Source: Aestuariibaculum sp. M13
Lineage (GTDB): Bacteria; Bacteroidota; Bacteroidia; Flavobacteriales; Flavobacteriaceae
NCBI RefSeq assembly: GCF_024723255.1
Contig: NZ_JANIAC010000001.1
Location: 1,069,548 to 1,133,547 of the forward strand
DNA: 64,000 bases
Direction of reading: 5' to 3'
The notes beneath the pieces were generated by a model, which was given only the letters and a program-made list of their open reading frames with translations, did no database searches and was not told the DNA's origin. The translations under genes and the position numbers were made by a program. Below, piece by piece: positions 41,118 through 52,100 of the stretch; the stretch's first letter is position 1; the number at the start of each line of letters is the position of its first letter.

Positions 41118-42008
41118 CTACAATGAACTCGTACTGAACGTATCTCCCTGCGACAAATCTCCAGTATCGAATCCTTTTTTAAACCATCGCATACGTTGTG
41201 CCGATGTACCATGAGTAAAGGAATCTGGAACTACTCTACCTGTCGAATTCTTCTGCAACCTGTCATCGCCAATAGCATTAGCCGCATTAAGAGCTTCTTC
41301 TAAATCACCGGTCTCCATCATACGCATCATTTCCTGTGAATGATGTGCCCAGACACCGGCTAAGAAATCGGCTTGAAGTTCTAAACGCACCGAATATTTA
41401 TTATACTCTGTTTCACTAAGCTGACTTCGCAATCGATTCATCTTATCTGTAATTCCCATTATTTTTTGAATATGATGCCCTACTTCGTGTGCAATAACAT
41501 AAGCCTGAGCAAAATCTCCAGGAGCATTTAACTGACGCTCCATATCATCAAAAAAACTTAAATCGATATATAATTTTTCATCACCAGGACAATAAAAAGG
41601 CCCTGTTGCACTTGATGCCGTGCCACAAGCTGATGATACCGAACCCGTAAACAACACCAAAGTAGGCTCACGGTAATTATCTAATAACTTATTCCAAACA
41701 TCTTCTGTATTAGCTAAAATAGTCGCACTAAATTGAGCCAATTCTTCATCTTCTGCGGTAGGCTGATAAGACGATGACGATTCGGTTGGAACTCCTCCTC
41801 CTAACAATTGACCAATTAAGCTTAATGGATTTTTCCCCATTAAAAAAGAAATCACCAAAAACCCACCAACAATAAACAATCCTACTTTTGAAAACAGGAG
41901 TTTAAAAAGTGGTCTAAGCAACAATGGATTAAATCCGCCCCCACTCGAACTTCCTTGCCCTCTGCGATCGTCAACGTTAGAACTTTGTCTTCTACCTTGC
42001 CATTTCAT
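41118..42008 (-). CDS. Neutral zinc metallopeptidase (YpfJ family)
   Basis: 296 residues. MKWQGRRQSSNVDDRRGQ is the usual N-terminus of this family, followed by a Gly/Ser stretch, one membrane helix (about 38-56), and a periplasmic peptidase domain with HEVGHHIQ (174-181) and a later ELQADFLAGVWAHH supplying the third ligand. The protein is likely membrane-anchored with its active site outside. Its substrates are unknown. Monocistronic. Confidence 0.9.
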   Translation of the reverse strand: MKWQGRRQSSNVDDRRGQGSSSGGGFNPLLLRPLFKLLFSKVGLFIVGGFLVISFLMGKNPLSLIGQLLGGGVPTESSSSYQPTAEDEELAQFSATILANTEDVWNKLLDNYREPTLVLFTGSVSSACGTASSATGPFYCPGDEKLYIDLSFFDDMERQLNAPGDFAQAYVIAHEVGHHIQKIMGITDKMNRLRSQLSETEYNKYSVRLELQADFLAGVWAHHSQEMMRMMETGDLEEALNAANAIGDDRLQKNSTGRVVPDSFTHGTSAQRMRWFKKGFDTGDLSQGDTFSTSSL

Positions 42009-42127
42009 TTTAAATCAATTTAATACGTGTAACCAGAACAATTTACATATATTTTCTATATTATAAATTAATCCATTTAAAAGCTATTCAAAATGAAAAC
42101 ATATTGAATAAAACCAACATATATTTT

Positions 42128-43168
42128 CTAGGTTGCCGGATTTGGAATAACAGCATGTACGGCATTTATTTGCTCTAAAACAGCATCACTCAATGTCACA
42201 TTAATAGAATTAATATTCTCCTTTAACTGTTCTAAAGACGTTGCTCCAATAATATTACTCGTAACAAATGGTTGCTGATTTACAAACGCCAGACTCATTT
42301 CGGCCAAAGTCATATTATTATCTTCAGCTATCTTTAAGTATCGTTTTGTTGCTTCTGTACATTGTTCACTACTGTAACGTGCAAACCTTGGAAACAGCTT
42401 TAAACGTGCATTATCGGCAGCTGTACCCTTTATATATTTCCCGGAAAGCACACCAAATGCCATTGGTGAATATGCCAACAAACCAATATCTTCACGCATA
42501 GAGATTTCGGCTAAATCGCCTTCGTAAGTTCTGTTTAATAATGAATAAGCATTTTGAATGGTTCGCATTCTTGGCAAACTATGACTTTTCGATTCTTCAA
42601 GAAAACGCATCGTTCCCCAGGCTTTTTCGTTTGATAACCCGACATGACGAATTTTTCCCGCTTTAATTTGCTCATCCATTTTATGTAAAACTTCGTTAAA
42701 ATTGTCGGTCCACTCATCGCTGGGGTTATGCACGTAATCGCGTTTTCCAAATGTATTGGTTTCACGCTCCGGCCAGTGAATCTGATACACATCAATATAA
42801 TCGGTTTGCAGGCGCTTTAATTCATTATCCACCGCTTCTGCAATAGAGTTTCCTTGCAGACCTGATGTTCTAATATGCGCCGTATAATCGCTTGGTCTTC
42901 CAACGATCTTACTGGCTATAATGACTTGCTCTCTATTATTTCTTTTCTTTAACCAGCTACCAATAATTCTACTGGTTTCTCCCTGAGTTTCCGGACTTGC
43001 AGGTACCGGATACATTTCGGCAGTATCTATAAAATTTACACCTTGCTCTAAAGCATAATCGAGTTGCTCATGACCTTCTGCCTCGGTGTTTTGATTTCCC
43101 CAGGTCATGGTTCCTAGGCAAATTTTACTGACTTTTATATCGGTTTTTGGTATGGTTGTATATTTCAT
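42128..43168 (-). CDS. Aldo/keto reductase, Tas-like
   Basis: 346 residues from the ATG at 43168 (MKYTTIPKTDIKVSKICLGTMTWG); the frame runs 33 nt further without family support. The catalytic tetrad is visible: Asp in FIDTAEMY, Tyr of the same motif, Lys in VIIASKIVG and His in VYQIHWPE. It reduces aldehydes or ketones with NADPH; the long insertion SPETQGETSRIIGSWL and the size point to the Tas/YajO type. The substrate is unknown. Confidence 0.9.
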   Translation of the reverse strand: MKYTTIPKTDIKVSKICLGTMTWGNQNTEAEGHEQLDYALEQGVNFIDTAEMYPVPASPETQGETSRIIGSWLKKRNNREQVIIASKIVGRPSDYTAHIRTSGLQGNSIAEAVDNELKRLQTDYIDVYQIHWPERETNTFGKRDYVHNPSDEWTDNFNEVLHKMDEQIKAGKIRHVGLSNEKAWGTMRFLEESKSHSLPRMRTIQNAYSLLNRTYEGDLAEISMREDIGLLAYSPMAFGVLSGKYIKGTAADNARLKLFPRFARYSSEQCTEATKRYLKIAEDNNMTLAEMSLAFVNQQPFVTSNIIGATSLEQLKENINSINVTLSDAVLEQINAVHAVIPNPAT

Positions 43169-43210
43169 TGTTCTAAATAATTCTTTTAAAAATTTAAACA
43201 TTAAAGATAA

Positions 43211-43242
43211 AAAAACCTTTCAGCTTACCGGAAACTGAAAGG
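43211..43242 (-). terminator. Terminator of the OmpA-like gene
   Basis: Arms CCTTTCAG (43216-43223) and CTGAAAGG (43235-43242); on the minus strand a T-run follows (43215-43211). Confidence 0.7.
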
Positions 43243-43271
43243 CTTAAATCTATGTTAATCTTATAATTGTA

Positions 43272-44228
43272 TTACTCGTTTAAAAGCTTTGATAACTCAT
43301 CTAACTTAGGCGTTAAAACAACTTCTATTCTTCTGTTTTTAGCACGACCTTCAGGCGTTTCGTTACTTGCAACAGGTGCGAACTCACCTCGACCTGCTGC
43401 AGTTAAATTTTCAGGATAAATATCATCGTTTTCAGCTAAAATATTTACGATTGCTGTTGCTCGTTTGGTTGATAAATCCCAGTTATCTATTAATGGTCCG
43501 TTTCCAGAATATGGTACGTTATCGGTATGCCCTTCAATTAACACGGCAATATCAGGGTTTTGCCCAAGTACACTACCAAGTTGTTGCACCGCACGACGCC
43601 CATCGACACCAACTGCCCAACTTCCTGAGTTGAATAACAATTTATTTTCCATAGATACATACACCTTACCATCGCGTTGTTCTACGGTTAAGCCCTTACC
43701 TTCGAAATCGGTTAAAGCTTTAGATATAGCATCTTTTAATGCCGTCATAGCTTCTTCCTTTTCTGAAATCAAACGCTCCAACTCCACTACTCGAGCCGAA
43801 CGCTCTTCCAACTCTGTTCTTAATTTTGCCAAACGTGCAATTTCAGCATTTAAAGCTTGTTCTTTGGCGTCTAATTCAGCTAGCAACTCACGGTTCTTTT
43901 GTGAATTAGCAGCAATCGCTTTAGAACTGTTTTGCTCTAAAGCTTCATAAGAAGCCTGTAGATTTTCTAAATTTGCTTTAGCTGCATTATAGTCGTTCTG
44001 TAAACGGTCGCGTTGTTCAACCGCACCCGCATAAGAATCTTTTAGTTTACCAAGTTCGTTTTCACAAACTGTTTTATCTTCTAAAAGCGTATTGTTGTCA
44101 ATAAGCAGTTTACGATTCTCCTTTTTTAAGTTATTGTATTTATTTTCTAAATCTTTGTACACATTTGGAGATACACACGACGCTAAAAGCGATAAGGTTA
44201 ATGTGGCTAAAACAAATTTTTTAATCAT
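43272..44228 (-). CDS. OmpA-family peptidoglycan-binding lipoprotein with long coiled coil
   Basis: 318 residues. Lipobox LLASC (Cys18), a coiled coil of about 150 residues (about 25-175, rich in Lys/Glu/Leu/Ala), then an OmpA_C domain (about 190-310) with IAVLIEGHTDNVPY and WDLSTKRATAIVNIL, including the Asp and Arg that bind diaminopimelate. It links the outer membrane to peptidoglycan through a spacer. Divergence from or co-transcription with xth is not evident; both are on the same strand, 37 bp apart. Confidence 0.88.
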   Translation of the reverse strand: MIKKFVLATLTLSLLASCVSPNVYKDLENKYNNLKKENRKLLIDNNTLLEDKTVCENELGKLKDSYAGAVEQRDRLQNDYNAAKANLENLQASYEALEQNSSKAIAANSQKNRELLAELDAKEQALNAEIARLAKLRTELEERSARVVELERLISEKEEAMTALKDAISKALTDFEGKGLTVEQRDGKVYVSMENKLLFNSGSWAVGVDGRRAVQQLGSVLGQNPDIAVLIEGHTDNVPYSGNGPLIDNWDLSTKRATAIVNILAENDDIYPENLTAAGRGEFAPVASNETPEGRAKNRRIEVVLTPKLDELSKLLNE

Positions 44229-44265
44229 GTTTAGGTTCTGTTTGATTTGTATTATTAACTAACTT

Positions 44266-45030
44266 CTATGATTCAATTTCAACTAAAATAGGGCAGTGAT
44301 CACTGTGCACTGCATCTTTTAGTATAACGGCTCTTTTTATTTTTTCTTGTAATGGCTCTGCAACCATAGCATAATCTAAACGCCAACCTTTATTATTGGC
44401 TCTGGAATTGGCACGATAGCTCCACCAGGTGTAATTATCTGCTTCTTTATTTAAATGTCTGAACGAATCGATAAATCCATTATTAATGAAACCTCCAATC
44501 CACTCACGCTCGGCTGGTAAAAACCCAGACACTTTACTTAATCCTTTTGGGTTATGGATATCTATTTCTTCGTGACAAATGTTATAATCACCACAAATAA
44601 CCAGATTAGGAATTTCCTTTTTCAGATTATTTATATACTCCTGAAACATGTCCATGTACTCAAACTTATGATCTAAACGTGCATCATTCGTTCCTGAAGG
44701 CAAGTACAAACTCATTACCGAAAGACCGTCAAAATCGGCTCTAAGATTTCTACCTTCGGCATCCATTGAATCAATTCCCGTGCCATACTCAACATGATTA
44801 GGTTCAATTTTACTTAAAATTGCAACACCGCTATACCCCTTCTTCTCAGCACTAAACCAATAATTGTATTTATAACCCAATTCATCGAACACATTTAAAT
44901 CTAATTGCTCCTTTAAAGCCTTGATTTCCTGAAGGCAAATCACATCTGGATTGGCACTTTTTAACCAGTCTAAAAACCCTTTATTAATTGCCGCTCGAAT
45001 ACCATTTACGTTATAAGATATTATCTTCAT
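44266..45030 (-). CDS. xth: Exodeoxyribonuclease III
   Basis: 254 residues from the ATG at 45030 (MKIISYNVNGIRAA); a frame 27 nt longer exists but lacks family support. Catalytic motifs: ICLQEIKA (Glu), YSGVAILSK, GDYNICHEEIDIHNP and HSDHCPILVEI. It acts as an AP endonuclease and 3' exonuclease in base-excision repair, fitting with tag and mutY elsewhere in the window. Confidence 0.94.
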   Translation of the reverse strand: MKIISYNVNGIRAAINKGFLDWLKSANPDVICLQEIKALKEQLDLNVFDELGYKYNYWFSAEKKGYSGVAILSKIEPNHVEYGTGIDSMDAEGRNLRADFDGLSVMSLYLPSGTNDARLDHKFEYMDMFQEYINNLKKEIPNLVICGDYNICHEEIDIHNPKGLSKVSGFLPAEREWIGGFINNGFIDSFRHLNKEADNYTWWSYRANSRANNKGWRLDYAMVAEPLQEKIKRAVILKDAVHSDHCPILVEIES

Positions 45031-45210
45031 GTTTATATTTAAAGTTTTACAAATCACTTATTTACCAAATAATGTACTAACGCCAAAGCCAATAAGTTTA
45101 CCGAATTTCTGCTAAATTAAATAATGCATTACTTTTACACCACAATTTTGCAGTTCATTTAACAAAAACTCAAACAAAATATATTAGACAATTTACTGTT
45201 TAAGTATCAA

Positions 45211-48200
45211 ATGAAATCTACTATACGCCTTTTTATGTTTTTTGTTGGTTTTTGGGTTATGGCTCAAGAACAAAACACGAATTACAAAAACAGAAAAGTT
45301 GCTGTAAAAGATTCCATACAAATCGATTCTGTAAGTATTAACCCGAACCATTTTTCGATAAAAAGAACAGATGGCTCCATTATTGACACCTCTTATTATA
45401 CGGTCGATTTCCCAAAAGCGATGTTACACTTCAAAAAAAGTATAGCTTCAGATTCCATCATCATATATTATTTAAAGTTTCCAGATTTTCTAACCAAGAC
45501 TTACAAACAGTTAGATGAAAACATTATTGTAGAAAACACCGATAACATTCAAAAGTTATACCAGCTATCACAACCTAACACTAATAAAAACTATATTCCG
45601 TTTGACGGTTTAACCACTTCGGGAAGTATCTCTCGTGGAGTTACGGTTGGTAACAACCAAAATTCGGTATTGAATAGCGAACTGGATTTACAAATCTCAG
45701 GAAAACTGAACGACAAAATTTCGCTTCGTGCCTCAATTCAGGATGCCAACATTCCACTTCAGGAAAGTGGTTACAGCCAACGCTTGGATGAATTCGATCA
45801 GATTTTTATTGAATTACTAAGTGACAAGTGGAATATTCGTGCGGGAGATATCGATTTAGAAAATAACAATTCTTACTTTGCCAATTTCTCAAAGCGCGTA
45901 CAAGGTTTGTTAGTAAATGCCAATTTAGGAAACGACGACAACCAAACCCAACTATTTGCTGCTGGCGCCTTGGTACGCGGACAATTTACCCGCAGTCAGT
46001 TTACAGCTCAGGAAGGTAACCAAGGTCCATATAAATTACAGGGACAAAACGGTGAATTGTTTGTGCTTATTGTTTCTGGTAGCGAAACCGTTTATGTTAA
46101 TGGAAGCGCGTTAAAGCGTGGCGAAAATGAAGATTATATTATTGATTATAATGCCGGCGAAATCATTTTCAACTCTACATTTCCGATGACTTCCGAAATG
46201 CGCATCACTGTCGATTATCAATACAGCGAGCGCAATTATTCCAGATTGGTTGCCTATGGTGGCAGTAACTATGAAAGCAAAAAACTAAAACTTGGTGTTT
46301 CGGTTTATTCTGAAAACGATGCTAAAAATCAACCTTTACAACAAAACCTTTCGGAAGAACAGGTTGAAATTTTATCGCAAGCCGGAGACGACCGTACACA
46401 AATGGTAGCGCCCTCGGAAATTCAGGAAAACTACAACGATAACCGCATTTTATACCGAAAAGAAGTGATCAACGGTATTGAAGCCTTTGTGTTTTCTAAC
46501 AACCCTGACGATGAATTATACCGGGTAACGTTTTCCCAGGTGGGTGCTAACCAAGGAAATTATATTTTAAGCAGCACCAATGCCATCAGCAATATTTACG
46601 AATATGTAGAACCTAATCTTGGTATTCCACAAGGCGATTATGAACCGGTTGTTCAACTGGTGGCGCCAACTAAACTACAAATTGCAGTTTTAAACGGCAG
46701 TTACACCCCTACAGAAAAAACAAATATTGCCTTTGAAGTCGCTGGAAGCAAAAAAGATTTAAACTTATTCTCAAATCTGGATGACAACAATAACGATGGC
46801 TTCGCCGGAAAACTTAAAATCACCCAAAGTATTATAAAAACAGATAGTCTTTGGAATTTAAACGTTTTTGCCGATGGCGATTATATTCAGAAAAACTTCA
46901 ATACCATTCAACGTTTGTATAATGCCGAATTTAATCGGGATTGGAATTTAAGCGACCTAAACGGAACGACCATTATAAATGACTATAACAACCAAAATTT
47001 ATTAAGCTCCGGAATCAACCTGTTTCACTCAGAAAAAGGAGGTATAAATTACCAGTTTGAGCATTTAGGTTACTCTGGATTTTTCAATGGAAACCGTCAT
47101 TTAGGGCAAGTAAACCTGAATTTAAACAAATTCAATATTCAATCGTATTCCAGTTTTTTAGATGCCAATTCTACTTTAAGTACCTCAACATTTTTAAGGT
47201 CATATAATCGTGTTACTTATAGCATGAAACAGAGTTGGCTGGGAACAAAAATGGCTATTGAAGATAATGAACAACGTGAACTTTTAACCGATTCTCTAAC
47301 ACCTTTAAGTCAGAAATTTAAATCTTATGAAGTCTTTTTTGGTGTGGGAGACAGCACGAAGATTTTCACCGAAATAGGGTACAAAAATCGTGTAAACGAC
47401 AGTATTAGAAATAATCAATTACAAAAAGTAAATACATCGAATACGTTTTACTTAGACACCCGACTCATTCAAAACACAAATACTAATCTGGCATTATACG
47501 CCAATTACAGAAACTTAAAAAGTGCGGAAGAAGACATAGCTGATGAACAATCTATAAACTCCAGATTGCAATTCAGTCAAAAGTTATTTAAACAACTTAT
47601 TTTGTGGAACACCCTTTTTGAAACCAATTCGGGAACCTTACCGCAACAGGATTTTACTTATGTAGAAGTTGAGCCCGGACAAGGCACCTACACTTGGATC
47701 GATTATAACAACAATGGTATTCAGGAACTGGAAGAATTTGAGATTGCACAATTTCAAGATCAGGGCAAATACATTCGTGTTCTGCTACCTAATCGCGTGT
47801 ATATAAAAACACATCAAAATAGGCTAAGTCAAACCGTAACCATTAACCCAGCGCAATGGGCTGTTAGCGACAATGCTTCTAAAAAATTCTGGTCGCATTT
47901 TTATAATCAAACCAGTTATTTAATTGACAGAAAGTTGAAGCGTGATGGCAATCGCTTCAATTTAAATCCGTTTGAAAATGATGAAGAAAACCAGCTAGGC
48001 CTTCAGCTTAACTTAAGAAATATTTTGTTTTTCAATCGCGGAAAACAACACTATACGACATCGTATACCTTTTTATCAAATCGCACAAGAAATATTCTAT
48101 CAACAGGATTTATTGAAAATGCGCTGAAAAGTCATCAGCTCAATTTCAATCATAAAATTGCCGAAATCTGGTTAATCACTTTACAATCTGATTTTGAAAA

Positions 48201-48645
48201 CAATGAAAGTTTAAGTGAAAACTTTATAAGTAAAAATTACAATTTTGATGAAACACGTCTAAGTCCGAAACTCTCATATTTATTCAACGACAATTCACGC
48301 TTCGACATTTATTACCAATATGCCAACAAGGAAAATACCATTGGTAGTCTGGAAACTTTAAAGCAATCAAAATACGGCACATCCTTTACCCTGGCTAACA
48401 GTCAAAAAAGTTCAGTAATTGGAGAATTCAACTTTTTAACCAACGATTTTAGTGGTAGTGCCTCCACACCTGTAGCCTACCAAATGCTTGAAGGTTTACA
48501 ACCCGGAAAAAACTTTACCTGGAGTTTGTTGGCACAAAAAAAACTAACCACTTTCTTAGATTTAAACCTTAGCTATTACGGTAGAAAAACCGAAACCAGT
48601 AAAACGATTCACACTGGAACAGTTCAGCTAAAAGCCTACTTTTAA
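45211..48645 (+). CDS. Large uncharacterised outer-membrane beta-barrel protein
   Basis: 1144 residues. Signal peptide (about 1-18, ending VMAQ). The N-terminal region (about 20-130) is strand-rich. A conserved-looking block GSISRGVTVGNNQNSV (about 145-160) and LDLQISGKLNDKISLRASI precedes QRLDEFDQIFIEL and a DIDLENNNSYFANF phrase; from there to the end alternating strands dominate, finishing VQLKAYF with a terminal Phe. I recognise the 'RGVxxGNNQ ... LNDKIxLxAxIxD' block from several large Bacteroidota surface proteins, but know no function. No plug or TonB box is visible. Monocistronic or leading into the metal operon 47 bp downstream. Confidence 0.75.
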   Translation: MKSTIRLFMFFVGFWVMAQEQNTNYKNRKVAVKDSIQIDSVSINPNHFSIKRTDGSIIDTSYYTVDFPKAMLHFKKSIASDSIIIYYLKFPDFLTKTYKQLDENIIVENTDNIQKLYQLSQPNTNKNYIPFDGLTTSGSISRGVTVGNNQNSVLNSELDLQISGKLNDKISLRASIQDANIPLQESGYSQRLDEFDQIFIELLSDKWNIRAGDIDLENNNSYFANFSKRVQGLLVNANLGNDDNQTQLFAAGALVRGQFTRSQFTAQEGNQGPYKLQGQNGELFVLIVSGSETVYVNGSALKRGENEDYIIDYNAGEIIFNSTFPMTSEMRITVDYQYSERNYSRLVAYGGSNYESKKLKLGVSVYSENDAKNQPLQQNLSEEQVEILSQAGDDRTQMVAPSEIQENYNDNRILYRKEVINGIEAFVFSNNPDDELYRVTFSQVGANQGNYILSSTNAISNIYEYVEPNLGIPQGDYEPVVQLVAPTKLQIAVLNGSYTPTEKTNIAFEVAGSKKDLNLFSNLDDNNNDGFAGKLKITQSIIKTDSLWNLNVFADGDYIQKNFNTIQRLYNAEFNRDWNLSDLNGTTIINDYNNQNLLSSGINLFHSEKGGINYQFEHLGYSGFFNGNRHLGQVNLNLNKFNIQSYSSFLDANSTLSTSTFLRSYNRVTYSMKQSWLGTKMAIEDNEQRELLTDSLTPLSQKFKSYEVFFGVGDSTKIFTEIGYKNRVNDSIRNNQLQKVNTSNTFYLDTRLIQNTNTNLALYANYRNLKSAEEDIADEQSINSRLQFSQKLFKQLILWNTLFETNSGTLPQQDFTYVEVEPGQGTYTWIDYNNNGIQELEEFEIAQFQDQGKYIRVLLPNRVYIKTHQNRLSQTVTINPAQWAVSDNASKKFWSHFYNQTSYLIDRKLKRDGNRFNLNPFENDEENQLGLQLNLRNILFFNRGKQHYTTSYTFLSNRTRNILSTGFIENALKSHQLNFNHKIAEIWLITLQSDFENNESLSENFISKNYNFDETRLSPKLSYLFNDNSRFDIYYQYANKENTIGSLETLKQSKYGTSFTLANSQKSSVIGEFNFLTNDFSGSASTPVAYQMLEGLQPGKNFTWSLLAQKKLTTFLDLNLSYYGRKTETSKTIHTGTVQLKAYF

Positions 48646-48692
48646 GCAACTCTTAACATTTAGCATTAATAATTTTTGTAATTTCGGTACTT

Positions 48693-49085
48693 ATGAGCCA
48701 GGCTATTAGTATAGTTTATTCCTTTCTGATACTCATACAGAGTTTCAATATTAACTTTGACGATTTTTCAAAGTTCAATGCGTTATTGGAACATGCCAGC
48801 TATCACAAAGAAATGTATGGCGATAATTTCCTTCAGTTTTTATCAGAACATTACGGTGGTGAAGTAGCAACACACGGCGATAAGCACGAAGAACACAAAA
48901 ATCTTCCATTTAAAGAGCATCAACATTTGTTGTGCCATCTAAACGCTACATTTATACTTACTCAACACTTTTCATATAATATTAAACGTGTTGAAATTAT
49001 AGAAAAACCTGTAAATTTCTTTTACAAAGAACCTGTCTCTTTATTCGAAAAACCTTCTGTTTTTCAGCCACCCAAATTAGCATAA
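48693..49085 (+). CDS. His-rich exported hypothetical protein of the metal-efflux operon
   Basis: 130 residues, family not named. The N-terminus (about 1-20) is hydrophobic and may be a signal or anchor. The middle is rich in His, with HASYHKEMYG (34-43), HYGGEVATHGDKHEEHK (53-69) and KEHQHLLCH (74-82): at least 10 His plus one Cys in 50 residues, a likely metal-binding segment. It stands 80 bp before the RND pump in the same direction. A periplasmic metal sensor or buffer is inferred. Confidence 0.7.
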   Translation: MSQAISIVYSFLILIQSFNINFDDFSKFNALLEHASYHKEMYGDNFLQFLSEHYGGEVATHGDKHEEHKNLPFKEHQHLLCHLNATFILTQHFSYNIKRVEIIEKPVNFFYKEPVSLFEKPSVFQPPKLA

Positions 49086-49165
49086 TTCTTTAACGACATT
49101 ATTAAAACTATTTAAACCACTTCGGTTTAAAATAGCTCTATTTAATTATTTGATTACTTTGAATT

Positions 49166-52100
49166 ATGTTAGAAAACATTATAAAATTCAGCTTAAAAAA
49201 TAAGCTAATCGTTATACTTTTTACCGCATTTATCATCGGTTTTGGTATTTACTCCTTAACACAAATTCCTATCGGGGCAGTACCAGATATTACCAACAAC
49301 CAGGTGCAGGTGATTACCACATCTCGCAACCTCTCTACTCAGGATGTCGAGCAATTTATTACATACCCTGTAGAGCTGGAGATGGCGAACTTACCGGGTG
49401 TTGAAGAAATCCGTTCGGTTTCAAAATTTGGTTTATCAGTTGTTACCATTGTGTTTAACGACAAGATGGGTACCTATCTGCCACGCCAACTTATTGCCGA
49501 AAAAATTAAATCCGCTACAGAAAAAATCCCGGAAGGTTTCGGCTCACCTGAAATGGGCCCCATCACCACCGGTTTAGGAGAAATTCATCAATATATTCTG
49601 GATGTTAAACCTGAATATAAAGACCAGTACAGCACAACCGATTTAAGAACCATTCAGGATTGGATTGTTAAACGTCAACTTTCAGGAATTCCGGGTGTTG
49701 TTGAAATTAATACCTGGGGCGGTTACTTAAAACAATATGAGGTTGCCATTAATCCGGAAAAGCTAAAAGCAATGAATATCAGCTACCTTGATATTTTTAA
49801 TGCTTTAGAAAAAAACAACAGTATTGCTGGTGGTGGTTACATTGAAAAAAGCAATAAAGCCTATTTTATTCGTGGAGAAGGTTTAGTTAATTCTTTAAGT
49901 GATATTGAAAACATTGTTGTTAAAAATGATGGTGTTCCTATTTATATCAAGAATGTTGCGACTGTAGATTTTGGTAGCGCTACTAGATTTGGAGCCATAA
50001 CCGGAAACGGTGAAGGCGAAAAAGTGCTTGGGCAGGTGATGATGCTTAAAGACGGTAACTCTAAACAAGTTATTGAAGCCGTAAAAGAGCGCATAGCCAA
50101 TATTCAAACATCGTTACCCGAAGGCGTGTACATCAACGAATTTTTAGAACGCAGTGAACTGATTGGTAAAACCACCTTTACCGTGGCCGAAAACCTAATT
50201 TTAGGCTCACTTATTGTTATTTTTGTAGTGGTTTTACTTCTTGGAAATTTCCGTTCGGGCCTTGTTGTTGCTTCGGTAATTCCGTTGTGTTTACTATTTG
50301 CCATTTCCTTAATGAACATGTTCGGAATCGATGCCAACCTGATGAGTTTAGGTGCTATCGACTTCGGAATTATTATTGACGGTGCAGTCATTATTGTTGA
50401 ATTTATAGCGTTCCAAATTACAAGTCAGAGTTCTAAAATTAACGCGTTATCAAAAGATGACCGACAAGATAAAATAGATCAAATCACACAAAAAAGTGCC
50501 TCAAAAATGATGAATTCTGCCATTTTCGGACAACTCATCATTCTTATTGTATTTATTCCTATTCTATCTTTAAGTGGCGTTGAAGGTAAAATGTTTAAAC
50601 CTATGGCCCTTACATTCAGCTTTGCTTTAATAGGTGCCATGTTATTGTGTTTAACTTATGTTCCGGTTATTTCCTCTATGTTCTTAAAACCTGTAAAACA
50701 CAGTGAGAAGAATATTTCGGTGAAATTGATGAACCGTCTTAACACATTTTATAAACCTTCCATTCACTGGGCTTTGCAACACAAAAAAATAGTGATTGCA
50801 GCTTCAGGTTTACTTTTGGCATCCAGCATTTATATTTTCACAACTATGGGTGGCGAATTTGTGCCCACTTTAGATGAAGGTGATTTTGTTATTCAACCAG
50901 TTTTAAAAACCGGAACCTCTCTTAAAAAAACTATTGAAATTACTACCAAAATTGAAAAAACACTTTTAGATAATTTCCCGGAAGTCGATCAGGTGGTGAG
51001 CCGAATTGGCGCTGCCGAAGTCCCTACCGACCCGATGAGTATGGAAGAAAGCGATGTGATTATTAAATTAAAACCAAAAGACCAGTGGGTGTCTGCCGAA
51101 AGTAAAGATGAACTCGCCGATAAATTCAAGGAAGCTTTAAGTATCATTCCTGGCATGGAAGTGGAATTCACACAACCCATTGAAATGCGATTTAATGAAC
51201 TTATTACCGGAGTTAGAGCTGATGTGGCTATTAAAATTTTCGGTGAAGATTTATCGGTTCTAGCGAGTAAAGCCAACGAAATAAAATCACTGATTCATGA
51301 TGTTGAAGGTGCTTCCGATATTGTTATTGAAAAAGTTGAAGGTCTTCCGCAAATGACAGTTAATTTTAACCGAAGTAAAATTGCGCGCTACGGACTGAAC
51401 ATTGCCGATGTGAATCAAATTATTACCATGGGCTTTGCAGGCGCCACTGTTGGTAATATTTTTGAAGGTGAAAAACGATTCGATTTGGTGATTCGATTAG
51501 ACAAAAATAAACGTACCAATATTGAAAACCTTCAAAATTTATACATCGACACCCCAGCCGGAGCTAAAATTCCACTGAGCGAACTTGCCGACATTAAATA
51601 CACTACCGGCCCAGCTAAAATATCTCGCGATAATACCCAACGTAGAATTGTAATTGGAATAAATGTTAGAAACCGCGATTTACAATCGGTAGTTGATGAT
51701 GTTCAGCATATAATCGACACTAAAGTCAAACTTCCGGTGGGCTACCGTGTGACTTACGGCGGACAATTTGAAAATTTACAAAGCGCTAAAGACCGTTTAA
51801 TGGTAGCTGTTCCCGTAGCCTTAATTCTCATTTTTATTATGCTACATTTTGCCTTTGGTTCTATAAAAGAAGCTGCCATGGTGTATTCTGCGATTCCACT
51901 TTCGGCTGTTGGAGGGATTTTCCTGTTATGGCTTCGTGACATGCCTTTTAGTATTTCGGCTGGTATTGGGTTTATTGCTCTTTTTGGTATCGCTGTACTT
52001 AATGGTATTGTACTAATAGAACATTTTAAAGAACTAAAAGAAGAAGGTGTTCTGGATATTGAAGAACGTATAAAACGAGGTACTATAGAACGTTTACGCC

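Noticed and set aside
42045-42130. 14-bp direct repeat ACATATATTTTCTA (42045-42058 and 42117-42130)
   Set aside because: Very AT-rich, one copy overlaps the stop of the aldo/keto reductase gene; chance is a sufficient explanation.
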